Shown here piece by piece: positions 36,601 to 44,552 of a DNA stretch of 64,000 nt. The translations under genes were made by a program, and so were the position numbers. The stretch lies in assembly GCA_044375415.1 (NCBI GenBank), contig JBILMS010000007.1:21492-85491 (forward strand), read 5' to 3'. This DNA is from JAWXBG01 sp044375415. GTDB lineage: Bacteria > Bacteroidota > Bacteroidia > Flavobacteriales_D > Sanyastnellaceae. The stretch's first letter is position 1, and every line of letters begins with the position of its first letter. The notes beneath the pieces are model-generated. The model saw nothing but the letters and a program-made list of their open reading frames with translations, was not told the DNA's origin and did not search any database.

Positions 36601-37123
36601 ATGGTCGATTATGTATTCTTATGAAGACTTTTCTACAACCACTTCGGGAAACATTTTGGTCGTTGAAAACCCGGAAATACCCGAAATTACTGTTGACACT
36701 GAAAACAGCTTGCTCATTTGTTCTAATAGCTTAAACGTAGATTCCATTCATTGGAACGTAAATGGTGTCGATCATTTTAATGTTACCGAAGTAGATTTTC
36801 TAGAAGGTGCGTATTATGTTGAATTTATTAATGAAAATCTTTGCTTTTCATCTATATCCGGCGAATACGTTTCAGTAGAAAACACTTCGATCGATGGGTT
36901 ACAGTATTTCCCGAACCCCACGGACAACGAACTGACTATTGTCTCCCCAAATGAAATAGAATCGTTTTCAATTTTTAATTCAATTGGAGACAAAGTATAT
37001 TCTACCGGAAATCTTCTTGGAACAAATACTATAAACACCGGTGATTTGTCACCCGGGATTTACGAAGTACTTGTCGTGACATTTGGAAGGCCAACCACAT
37101 TCAAAATGGTAGTTGTGCATTAG
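33686..37123 (+). CDS. Secreted protein with MAM/jelly-roll-like N-domain, ten 24-residue Cys repeats and type A sorting domain
   Basis: An 1145-residue exported protein. Signal peptide about 1-28 (ends FMGYGQ). Residues 30-215 resemble a choice-of-anchor/MAM-like sandwich (SLITPSVNLTGISTVVLTFQ, WWLLDDIALYS). Residues 515-751 are ten tandem 24-residue units with the pattern GCTDPxAxNFDPxANxxDGSC plus three linker residues. Two PKD-like domains follow, and the last 75 residues are a type IX type A domain (LQYFPNPTDNELTIVSP). Expected to be exported to the surface; ligand unknown. Convergent with the DUF4834 gene (4-bp overlap of the stops). Near-match promoter word just upstream (33662-33669). 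Confidence 0.85.
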   Translation: MSQTQIKLTRILAILLIFSFISFMGYGQILAPPLHYWDFAEGITSEWVSESNTPIAHWEYRGPDTEPDNTVCSQGSCGASSVPITSITASNGFVIFDSNYWDDDDGVCGGLGTGQDPAPHLASLITPSVNLTGISTVVLTFQQQYKHYQSNTKVFVSNNGGSSWTEVLSNTGSFSTNSEWKTVNISAQAGGFSDVKIKFQFSGIYYWWLLDDIALYSPNPNDLQLTNPAYSQYGILVSPILFNDMMYSMYPLTMIPSLKFSGTATNIGGNTQTQTKLFVDVKRDNITTTYSNSSVASTLNAGQTSLIQLNTLYNTGPQLGEYVVYYNLDQLQNDDNILNNKDTLSYFITPHTYARDEGVLEDIFNPQAMYNTQAMEVGNVFQARASGLQFASIETILGEGTVAGTEIYGIVWNLDRTEILGQSDPYTINITDINSSGGDNSIVLPLQNPITLLNDSLYLVMVGTSANAGNLRVGRSGAAAAEASLVRYPDSNGLFYMLRTPMVRMNIFAANAVPGCMLSTASNYSALATIDDGSCLFPGCTIEGSSNYDPLANWDNGTCLYCGCTNELATNYDPNASCEDGSCIILGCTDPLADNYNVEANSEDNSCFYLGCTISGADNYDSSATIDDDSCIFSGCTDPEASNFDPQANLNNGTCLFPGCTHPLADNFDTSANIDDGSCILSGCTDPDAANFWDEANTDDGSCLSPGCTDPLADNFDPGANAEDGTCIYFGCTDPLANNFDPGANSEDLSCEYNTAMLATENLSGCAPFTFTIINQTVITEGAICEIVIENIQTWNTCESEYTVTLETPGTYEVTYTYSQGNNISIFTLGPIDVFATPEIPQLNWDGNLELVCENCSIGDYIWWNDGSIVSEVDSPILDVPLTTEGVTDNGFYHLEFLNTQGCTAISDSVLILDISITSVEDTLCEGSEFLWFNSTDYVQGAQLIFDFGDETYTATVGFTYNHEYPQAGLYEWSIMYSYEDFSTTTSGNILVVENPEIPEITVDTENSLLICSNSLNVDSIHWNVNGVDHFNVTEVDFLEGAYYVEFINENLCFSSISGEYVSVENTSIDGLQYFPNPTDNELTIVSPNEIESFSIFNSIGDKVYSTGNLLGTNTINTGDLSPGIYEVLVVTFGRPTTFKMVVVH
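35228..35938 (+). repeat. Ten in-frame 72-bp repeats encoding GC...DGSC units
   Basis: The array fills 711 bp with no spacing change. Acidic residues at fixed sites (D or N at 10-12 and 17-19 of each unit) and two Cys per unit suggest calcium binding and one disulfide per unit. DNA units differ at many silent sites, so selection acts on the protein. Confidence 0.9.
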
Positions 37124-37401
37124 TCTTTTATTTCCACATAATCCACGTAATCTCCGCCCTTATCTTGTGCAGGTTTCTTTTTTGGAGGCTCCACCGTTAT
37201 TTCACCTTCTTTTCGGCGGTCTTGAGTTCCCTCATGATTTTGCATTCGCGATCGCAATGTTTCTTCTGCTTTTCTCACCACATAGGGTGTTGCCAAATGT
37301 GCAATCAATCGAATGGCTGCAGACACCACCAATATCCAGAAAATAACCCGCAAAAGTCCGCTAAATGAAGCCTCCACGGCAACGTATTCTATCGTATTCA
37401 T
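37120..37401 (-). CDS. DUF4834 family membrane protein
   Basis: A 93-residue protein with one N-terminal membrane segment (LLRVIFWILVVSAAIRLIAHL, residues 15-35) followed by a charged, proline/lysine-rich cytoplasmic tail (EPPKKKPAQDKGG). The short tail ends DYVDYVEIKD, which is typical of DUF4834 of Flavobacteriia. Function is unknown. Its start overlaps the BNR gene by 4 bp, making it the last gene of the mazG-BNR-DUF4834 unit. Confidence 0.8.
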   Translation of the reverse strand: MNTIEYVAVEASFSGLLRVIFWILVVSAAIRLIAHLATPYVVRKAEETLRSRMQNHEGTQDRRKEGEITVEPPKKKPAQDKGGDYVDYVEIKD

Positions 37402-40319
37402 TCTATTACTATAACGTTCTTACTTCTATTTTGTGCTATTAACGTGATATCAAATCTGCCTTTAGGGAGATAATATTTTCCATCTTTCGATTTCTCGATT
37501 TTTATTTCCTTATCGTCTGATTTTTTGTCTGCGTTCATGAGTCGTTCCAATTCCTTGGCCGAAACCTCAGATATAGTTAGATCGTAACTCACATTATTAA
37601 AACCATGGTGAAAACCATCAAGCGGAATGTCATGCAATAAAAGACTATCGGCATATCGCACTTCAATCTTCTCATTCGTTTTACTATCCGGCAAAAAACA
37701 AGGAAAATAAAAATCCGGTTTTGATGGTTCCGCCCAAACACTCCAAGAATTACCCCAGTTGCGTTTTCGAATTGATCCGGGATCAAATAAAACAGCTTCG
37801 GATAACAGAAGAGTATCTACAGAACCTGTGTTTTCAATATCGGCTATCCATATACTTCGACCATGTGTACCTATCACCAGATCACGCTCCCTCTCTTGAA
37901 TTACGAGATCATGAACAGCCACACGCGGCAGTTCATTCGCAAGTGTACCCCACGTTTTGCCCATATCTCGGGAAGCGTAGAGTCCGTGGTCGGTTCCGCA
38001 ATACAATAAATTTGGAGAGGCAAAATCCTCAATCACCACATTCACCGGCTCATCAGGAATACCACCGCTAATAAATGTCCATGTTTTACCTAAGTCATCC
38101 GACCGATAAATAAGTGCATCAAAATGATCAAACCGATACCCATTTAATGAAACATAGATTCGTTCTTTTTTATGAGCTGAAAAAACAACCTTACTCACCC
38201 AAAAATTTTCCGGTAACCCGCTTGAAATATTTTGCCATGTATAACCATTATCAATCGATACATGCACAAGTCCATCATCGCTACCAACCACAAGCCATCC
38301 AAAGCGCAAAGGCGACTCTGAAATAGATGTGAGGGTGCCATAGGGTACGTCGCCTTGTACTGCCCCTTTGGTCAGATCGCCACTTAAGGTCTCCAATTGT
38401 TCGCCTTTATTAAGGGACCTATGTACTTTATTGGAGCAGATGTAAAAAATATCCTGCTGATGTTTTGACAACAAAATAGGAGTTTCCCAATTCCATCGAA
38501 GCGGTGTTTCTCCCAACTCATGATCGGGGTGAATATCTGCTTCCTGACCATCGGTGCGCGAGAGCCGGCTGTAATACCCAAATTGGAACCCGGTATAAAT
38601 CGTGCTGTTGTTTCGAGTGTCAACTTCTACTTGCATACCGTCGCCACCCATTAAAAATTCAAAGGGATATTTTCCCGATTGATACCAGTCGCGACCCGGT
38701 GTATTGTTCGACGGTCCGACCCAAACTCCATTGTCCTGCAATCCACCATATACATTGTATGGATCGGCATTGTCTACTTGAACGGAATAAAATTGCCCTA
38801 CAGAAGGAGTGTTACAATTGATAAATGTTTTGCCATCGTCATAACTGATCTGAACGCCGCCATCACTTCCGTTTATGAGGTGACCATTCAGCGAAGGATT
38901 GATCCATAAGGCATGGTGATCCACATGCACATTATCCGGATTGATTTGACGCCACGTCGCACCCCCATCATCACTGGTTAATAGTGGCACTCCTGCGATG
39001 TACATTTTTTTTGAATTTGTGGGATGAACACGGATCATTGAAAAATAATAACCATAACTGTAAATTATATCATCCAAAAATTCTGAATGGGTCCTCGTCC
39101 ACTTTTTAGCGGTGAAATCATACTTATAAACTTCGGCACCGATCACAGGACGTGAAAAAAGATCATCATTTGCATCGTACAGATAATCACTAAGCGATGA
39201 TGGTTTCAACTCTCCTTTTTTCACTTGAAGTTTTACCGATTTAGCTGTATGCTTTTCAGGGAAATTATTGTCACGTAGAAAATTTTCCAACAATGAGTCC
39301 GGCAACAATTCAAAGTCTGAAGCACTCATCCTCTGAAAATCTTTTTTCTTCAATCCGGAAGCCCTTTTTTCTTCTTCTGTTTCAGGTCTCTCAAATTGAT
39401 TGTCTAACATTGCATAAAGAGTTTTTTCACCATTATATGCATAGATGGCTAGTCCAATTCTGCCCACACCCTCACCATTTGGGAATCCGGAATCTTGAGC
39501 GGTTATCGTTGTCCAGTTTTTTCCGGCATCTATTGATTCATAGACTCCACTTCCCGCACCGGATTCTTTAAAATTCCAAGCGGCTCTGCTCTTTTCCCAC
39601 GTTGAAACGATTAAATGTGATTCATCGGAGGGGTCCAAAACCATATCTATAGCACCCACTCCTGCCCGGGTGGCAAAACTTTGATTCCAGGTTTTTCCGC
39701 CATCTGTAGTTTTATATACCCCTCGTTCGTTTCCATCAGAATACAGATGACCTAAGACCGCAACGTATGCAACTGAAGGATTCGCTGGTTGCAATATGAT
39801 CCGTCCAATATGATGTGAATCCGAAAGCCCGCAATGCTCCCATGTTTTACCTAAGTCGGTTGATTTAAAAATACCGTAACCACTATAACTCGACCGAGAA
39901 CTGTTGTTTTCTCCACTGCCCAACCAAATAATCTCGCCATGTTCCCAATCGACTGCAATGTCGCCAATGGTCATGACAATCTCATTTTGAAAAAGTGGAT
40001 CAAACGAGGTTCCATTGTTATGTGTAACCCATAAACCACCACTTGCATAGGCAACATAAAAATGAGCCGGATTCAACGGATTTACATCTACATCAACTAC
40101 TCTTCCGCTCATGACAGTTGGACCAATCGACCTTACAGGAATATTGTAAAAAATTGAACTTATGTCCAACTCCTCCCGCATCTTATAGCCAAGTTCGCGT
40201 TGTTGCGAAGATGTAGGCTGTGGTTTAGTTCCTTCTTTTACTTTTTTCTGTGACCATCCGCTCGAACTTCCAAGAATCAAAGCGGTTAGAAAAAAAAGTA
40301 CTTGTATGGTACGCCTCAT
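37398..40319 (-). CDS. Exported BNR/sortilin-like beta-propeller protein
   Basis: A 973-residue exported protein with a signal peptide (LFFLTALILGSSSGWSQ). It carries many BNR/Asp-box units of the type STDLGKTW, TTDGGKTW, SIDAGKNW, SDDGGATW, SYDDGKTF, SIDNGYTW and SRDMGKTW, spread over residues 60-800, which form one or two propellers as in VPS10/sortilin-like and glycosyl hydrolase-like proteins of Bacteroidota. No enzyme site can be named and no sorting domain of either T9SS type is visible at the C-terminus. It overlaps mazG and DUF4834 genes by 4 bp each, so translation is coupled; the sense of this link is unclear. Confidence 0.85.
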   Translation of the reverse strand: MRRTIQVLFFLTALILGSSSGWSQKKVKEGTKPQPTSSQQRELGYKMREELDISSIFYNIPVRSIGPTVMSGRVVDVDVNPLNPAHFYVAYASGGLWVTHNNGTSFDPLFQNEIVMTIGDIAVDWEHGEIIWLGSGENNSSRSSYSGYGIFKSTDLGKTWEHCGLSDSHHIGRIILQPANPSVAYVAVLGHLYSDGNERGVYKTTDGGKTWNQSFATRAGVGAIDMVLDPSDESHLIVSTWEKSRAAWNFKESGAGSGVYESIDAGKNWTTITAQDSGFPNGEGVGRIGLAIYAYNGEKTLYAMLDNQFERPETEEEKRASGLKKKDFQRMSASDFELLPDSLLENFLRDNNFPEKHTAKSVKLQVKKGELKPSSLSDYLYDANDDLFSRPVIGAEVYKYDFTAKKWTRTHSEFLDDIIYSYGYYFSMIRVHPTNSKKMYIAGVPLLTSDDGGATWRQINPDNVHVDHHALWINPSLNGHLINGSDGGVQISYDDGKTFINCNTPSVGQFYSVQVDNADPYNVYGGLQDNGVWVGPSNNTPGRDWYQSGKYPFEFLMGGDGMQVEVDTRNNSTIYTGFQFGYYSRLSRTDGQEADIHPDHELGETPLRWNWETPILLSKHQQDIFYICSNKVHRSLNKGEQLETLSGDLTKGAVQGDVPYGTLTSISESPLRFGWLVVGSDDGLVHVSIDNGYTWQNISSGLPENFWVSKVVFSAHKKERIYVSLNGYRFDHFDALIYRSDDLGKTWTFISGGIPDEPVNVVIEDFASPNLLYCGTDHGLYASRDMGKTWGTLANELPRVAVHDLVIQERERDLVIGTHGRSIWIADIENTGSVDTLLLSEAVLFDPGSIRKRNWGNSWSVWAEPSKPDFYFPCFLPDSKTNEKIEVRYADSLLLHDIPLDGFHHGFNNVSYDLTISEVSAKELERLMNADKKSDDKEIKIEKSKDGKYYLPKGRFDITLIAQNRSKNVIVIE

Positions 40320-40642
40320 GAAATTTTGGGGTTGTTAAGATGACGTTCACCATCTCTTGTGGTTTTTTTCTCCATATTCTTTTCGAAAGCCTCCTGCAGA
40401 TTTACGCCTGTTTGATTGGCTAAACACATCAAAACCCATAAGACATCGGCCATTTCATCGCCAAGATCTTTGTTTTTGTCGCTCTCCTTTTCGCTTTGTT
40501 CTCCGTACCGTCTGGCAATAATTCGGGCTAGTTCACCCACTTCTTCAGTAAGAATTGCCATGTTGGTTAACTCGTTAAAATAACGAATGCCATATGTTTT
40601 GATCCATTGATCAACTTTAGATTGTGCCTCGGGTATTGTCAC
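40316..40642 (-). CDS. MazG-like nucleotide pyrophosphohydrolase
   Basis: A 108-residue all-alpha NTP-PPase. Seen: ELTNMAILTEEVGELARIIA with the EExxE metal site, and DLGDEMADVLWVLMCLANQ with the ExxD site, as in the flavobacterial MazG-like family. The start chosen is a GTG at 40640-40642: a promoter word TATTTTTG (40667-40660) lies just before it and homologues begin about here, whereas a longer frame to a TTG at 40720 has no support. It hydrolyses non-canonical or excess nucleoside triphosphates. First gene of the unit with the BNR and DUF4834 genes. Confidence 0.85.
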   Translation of the reverse strand: MTIPEAQSKVDQWIKTYGIRYFNELTNMAILTEEVGELARIIARRYGEQSEKESDKNKDLGDEMADVLWVLMCLANQTGVNLQEAFEKNMEKKTTRDGERHLNNPKIS

Positions 40643-40659
40643 CTTATTCGCATTTCGGG

Positions 40660-40667
40660 CAAAAATA
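40660..40667 (-). promoter_or_regulatory. -7 promoter element of the mazG operon
   Basis: TATTTTTG on the minus strand, perfect TAnnTTTG, 17 bases before the GTG start at 40642. Confidence 0.45.
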
Positions 40668-40751
40668 CCACCTCGGGGCACTTTCGAACTCCGCCTGTCC
40701 CTTTTATACGCCTTTGACAATTGTTATAGGTTTTTACAAGCTCATGCGCCT

Positions 40752-40759
40752 TACGTTTG
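40752..40759 (+). promoter_or_regulatory. -7 promoter element of the tolC operon
   Basis: TACGTTTG, perfect TAnnTTTG, 22 bases before the GTG start at 40782. Confidence 0.5.
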
Positions 40760-40781
40760 CAGTAATAAATTAGAAAAAATC

Positions 40782-42215
40782 GTGTACAAAGGAATTCTTA
40801 CCCTCCTGATTGCGCTGGCGGTCTCAATATCAGCGGGAGCACAGACCCGATGGTCTCTTGAAGCCAGCATTGCTCGTGCTTTTGAAAAAAATATTACCAT
40901 AAAGCAAAGTCAACTGAATGTAGAGTTGGCAGAAATTGATCAGAAAAATGCTTTTGGAAATCTTCTTCCCAATCTGAATGCTCAAGCTTCCCACGGTTAT
41001 AACTGGGGACAGAGAATTGACCCATTCACTAACCAGTTTGCAACAGAGCGAATACGGAGTAACAGCTTTGGTATTTCGACCTCGGTTAATTTGTTCAGCG
41101 GTTTTCAAGTTCGCAATGCCCTGGAACAAGCTCAGATTAATGTGATGGCGAGCAGGCTGACTGATGAAAAGGCCAAGAATGATATCGCTTTAAACATAGC
41201 TACTTTATACCTTTCTATTCTCATGAATCAGGAATTGGTAACGATTGCACAAACGAATTCCGACAATACGGAAAATCAAGCAAAGAGAATTCGAATACTC
41301 GTGAATGCAGGGCAATTGGCTCAAAATAACCTCGACGATATCGATGCACAATTGGCCACTGATCAGGCAAATCTTGTTCAGGCTAAAAACAATTATAACT
41401 TATCGGTTTTAAGTCTAGCACAAGCTCTTCAACTAAGTCCGGAAGAAACGGCTAGTTTTCAAATAGAATCGCCGGATGTATCGGCAGTGGATAATGCACA
41501 ACTCGGTCCAAGTGCAGAAGCCGCTGTTCAATATGCTTTAACACATTTCCCTGAAATGAAAAGTGCCGAGTACAATATGCAAAGCGCATCTGTTGGAGTA
41601 GAAATTGCGAAGGGCGCTCAACTTCCAAATCTAAGTGCTAGTTTTAGTTACGGTACCGGTTATTCCGGAGCGGCAAGTACTATTGTTGGTGATCCCGATT
41701 ATGAGGTTTTTCCTATTGGTGCTGTGGAAACCACAGGAGATTTGGTCTATAGCCTCCAACCTGTTTATAATGAAGATGATTTTGAAACGATCAGTTTATG
41801 GGATCAATTGACTGACAACGTAAACAAATCTTTATTCTTTAGCTTAAATATCCCCATCTTCAACGGTTTTAGTACCGAGAGTTCTATCAAACGTTCTGAA
41901 ATAAATCGAATGAATGCAGAATACTCGGTTGAAACAACACGCCAAAATTTGAGGCAGAGCGTTGAAAGAGCTTATGCAGATGCGCTAGCAGCCAAAGCAA
42001 ATTTCGACGCGGGAACGAAAGCTGTTCAGGCGGCGGAGAAAGCCTTTCTAAATACAAAATCGCGTTACGAACAAGGTGCTTCGACTCAGGTTGAATACTC
42101 TGATTCACGAACGCGATTAGACAACGCAAAAGTGAATTTGCTCAATAGCAAATACGAATACCTGTTTAGAATAAAAGTACTTGATTTTTACCAAGGTAAA
42201 GCCATATCGCTCTGA
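40782..42215 (+). CDS. TolC-family outer-membrane efflux protein
   Basis: A 477-residue protein from a GTG start with signal peptide (LLIALAVSISAGAQ). Two halves of long coiled-coil helices are visible (ARAFEKNITIKQSQLNVELAEI; TRQNLRQSVERAYADALAAKANFDAG), each with the strand region between (LNAQASHGYNWGQRIDP; LSASFSYGTGYSGAAS). This is the outer-membrane channel of a type I or MacAB/RND exporter. The adaptor gene follows 2 bp after its stop. No inner-membrane pump gene is in the window. Confidence 0.93.
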   Translation: MYKGILTLLIALAVSISAGAQTRWSLEASIARAFEKNITIKQSQLNVELAEIDQKNAFGNLLPNLNAQASHGYNWGQRIDPFTNQFATERIRSNSFGISTSVNLFSGFQVRNALEQAQINVMASRLTDEKAKNDIALNIATLYLSILMNQELVTIAQTNSDNTENQAKRIRILVNAGQLAQNNLDDIDAQLATDQANLVQAKNNYNLSVLSLAQALQLSPEETASFQIESPDVSAVDNAQLGPSAEAAVQYALTHFPEMKSAEYNMQSASVGVEIAKGAQLPNLSASFSYGTGYSGAASTIVGDPDYEVFPIGAVETTGDLVYSLQPVYNEDDFETISLWDQLTDNVNKSLFFSLNIPIFNGFSTESSIKRSEINRMNAEYSVETTRQNLRQSVERAYADALAAKANFDAGTKAVQAAEKAFLNTKSRYEQGASTQVEYSDSRTRLDNAKVNLLNSKYEYLFRIKVLDFYQGKAISL

Positions 42216-42217
42216 TC

Positions 42218-43585
42218 ATGAAAAAGAAATGGAAAGTAGTTTTGATCGTTGCCATAGTAGTCGCAGTGACATTAGTTCTGTTGCGTTCTTTAGGTGGCGA
42301 TAGAAATGTGCGCTCGGTTAGTGTTGAAACAGCGCAAAAAAGAAAAATCGTAGAAACGGTCTCGGCAAGTGGTAAAGTACAACCCGAACTCGAAGTGAAA
42401 ATTCAGTCCGAGGTTTCCGGACAAATTATAGAGTTGCCTGTAAAAGAAGGTGACCAGGTTATTAAAGGTCAGTTGCTCGTCCGTATTAATCCCGACATAT
42501 ACCGCTCAGCTCAAAGCCGCGCGGAAGCTGCAGTGAACTCCGCTAAAAGTGCTCTCAGCAGTGCTAAAGCCAGAAGAACTCAAGCGGATGCTCAATGGAA
42601 AGCGGCCGATCTTTCTTATCAACGAAGCAACAAATTATTCCAAGAAGGAGCTATTTCCAAAGCAGAATTTGAAAATGCAACATCTACTTGGGAAGTATCC
42701 AAAGCCGAACTAAGCGCTGCGGAAGAGAGTATTAGCTCAGCAGAATTTTCGATCGCCAGTGCGATGGCTTCGCTAAATGAAGCTTCAGACAATTTAGGTC
42801 GAACAACTATTCTCGCTCCTATGAATGGCACCGTTACAGCCCTTACAAAAGAGTTGGGCGAAACCGTTTTGGGCAACAATATGATGGCCGGCGATGTAAT
42901 AATGAAAGTGTCAGCTCTTAGCACAATGGAAGTAAATGTGGAAGTAAATGAAAGTGATATTGTGAGAGTTGCACTCGGAGACACTGCTGAAATTGAAGTG
43001 GACTCTTATTCCGATCAAACTTTTCTAGGTTTGGTTACCGAAATTGGAAATACCGCTTTAAATGCATTAACCGGTGCAGCATCATTGGATCAAGTAACCA
43101 ACTTTTCGGTTAAAATTCAGATTATTCCTTCTTCTTATCAGGAACTCTCCAAAGATAAACCGGAAGGGTTTTCGCCCTTTAGACCCGGAATGAGTGCTAC
43201 GGTAAAAATTAAAACACAAACGGAATTGGATGTTGTATCGATTCCCATCCGTTGTGTAACTTCCCGCGAAGACACATCTTCAAAATCCTTCTCGGATATG
43301 ATGATTGATAATGCAAAAAAGGAAGAAGAAAGAAAAAAGAACAACGACGAACTTGCAGATCCATTTACCGTGGTATTTGTGGCTAATGAATCAAACGGCA
43401 CTGCGGAAATTAGAGTGGTAGAAACAGGAATACAGGACAATAAATACATACATGTTAAAAGTGGCGTGAGTGATGGAGAAAAAGTAATTACCGATCCTTA
43501 TGACCTCATTTCACTCAGTTTAAAAAATGCTGATAAGATCAAAATTGTAAGCACTGAGTCGCTCAATACCAAAAAAGAAGACTAG
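42218..43585 (+). CDS. HlyD/MacA-type periplasmic adaptor
   Basis: A 455-residue membrane-fusion protein: one N-terminal membrane anchor (VVLIVAIVVAVTLVLLRSL, residues 6-24), lipoyl half-motif VQPELEVKIQSEVSGQIIEL, long alpha hairpin (ARRTQADAQWKAADLSYQRS...), second half LGRTTILAPMNGTVTAL, then beta-barrel domains. The C-terminal part has a charged insert of about 25 residues (KKEEERKKNNDEL near 365-380). Works between TolC and an inner-membrane transporter, probably a MacB-like ABC permease elsewhere. Directly follows tolC and precedes tsaB by 7 bp. Confidence 0.92.
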   Translation: MKKKWKVVLIVAIVVAVTLVLLRSLGGDRNVRSVSVETAQKRKIVETVSASGKVQPELEVKIQSEVSGQIIELPVKEGDQVIKGQLLVRINPDIYRSAQSRAEAAVNSAKSALSSAKARRTQADAQWKAADLSYQRSNKLFQEGAISKAEFENATSTWEVSKAELSAAEESISSAEFSIASAMASLNEASDNLGRTTILAPMNGTVTALTKELGETVLGNNMMAGDVIMKVSALSTMEVNVEVNESDIVRVALGDTAEIEVDSYSDQTFLGLVTEIGNTALNALTGAASLDQVTNFSVKIQIIPSSYQELSKDKPEGFSPFRPGMSATVKIKTQTELDVVSIPIRCVTSREDTSSKSFSDMMIDNAKKEEERKKNNDELADPFTVVFVANESNGTAEIRVVETGIQDNKYIHVKSGVSDGEKVITDPYDLISLSLKNADKIKIVSTESLNTKKED

Positions 43586-43592
43586 ATTTCTT

Positions 43593-44267
43593 ATGCCATT
43601 TATTCTATGCATAGAAACAAGTGCTCGGAATTGTTCTGTTGCGCTATTTAAAAATGCTGAATGTATATCCTTCAAAGAAGAAACCGGGGATGGTTACATT
43701 CATGCCGAATCACTTCACTTGTTTATTGCGGACACACTTCGACAGGCCAATTGCACATTCGATAACATCGATGCCATTGCTGTTAGCTCGGGTCCTGGCT
43801 CATACACGGGGCTCAGAATTGGAGTAGCTGCAGCCAAAGGCTTGTGTTTTGCCCGAACTATTCCCTTAATTTCAATTGACACCTTGACTATGTTGGCTCA
43901 TCGGGCAATGGAAGAGTCACCGGGATTTGACGAATATGTGCCTATGATCGATGCACGTCGTTTGGAGGTTTATACCTGTCGATTCGACTCACGCGGACAA
44001 GCCTTGGAAGAAGTTTATGCCGTCCAACCGGAAGGTGATTATTTTTCAAGCAATTCCGGTCGAACTTTGTTTTGCGGCGATGGTTGTGGTAAGTTTTCGC
44101 ACTACAACTCTGCAGAAAATACATTTAATTCTCTTCTCGTTCCTTCAGCGAAATGGATGGGTAGGATGGCATTAACTGCATGGGAATCAAAATCTTTTGC
44201 CGATTTAGCCTATTTCGAACCATTCTATTTGAAGGACTTTATTCCCGGATTGGGCTCTTCACAATAA
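43593..44267 (+). CDS. tsaB: tRNA threonylcarbamoyladenosine biosynthesis protein TsaB
   Basis: A 224-residue ASKHA-fold protein. Seen: ILCIETSARNCSVALF at the start, HAESLHLFI near residue 35, and the conserved loop AVSSGPGSYTGLRIGVAAAKGL (59-80). It partners TsaD and TsaE in making t6A37 on ANN-decoding tRNAs. Length is typical. It lies 7 bp after the efflux adaptor gene, so it appears to be transcribed from the tolC promoter. Confidence 0.94.
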   Translation: MPFILCIETSARNCSVALFKNAECISFKEETGDGYIHAESLHLFIADTLRQANCTFDNIDAIAVSSGPGSYTGLRIGVAAAKGLCFARTIPLISIDTLTMLAHRAMEESPGFDEYVPMIDARRLEVYTCRFDSRGQALEEVYAVQPEGDYFSSNSGRTLFCGDGCGKFSHYNSAENTFNSLLVPSAKWMGRMALTAWESKSFADLAYFEPFYLKDFIPGLGSSQ

Positions 44268-44509
44268 AAAAGTGAATTATACTCCTTAACACACTGACTA
44301 TGAGATGTATGTGTCACCTTTTTCATAGTTAATTCAACGTCTTCACTCCCGATATCACCTCAATTTGTTTACAACTTCGAAACATTAGACGAAAGACTGA
44401 ACGAAGTACCTGTATTACACTTGTAGTCATATAGTTAAGAGCTGATGGTTCAGAACCCATTCTAGTTAAACTAAGCAAAGTCATGGTTTCACTTTGTGCT
44501 ATTAAACGG

Positions 44510-44517
44510 TATATTTG
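44510..44517 (+). promoter_or_regulatory. -7 promoter element of the subtilisin-like repeat protein
   Basis: TATATTTG, perfect TAnnTTTG, in the otherwise empty 285-bp gap after tsaB; ATG follows 35 bases later. Confidence 0.55.
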
Positions 44518-44552
44518 TGCCTCGTTTTCAACTTTAACCAAAACAGTTCCCA

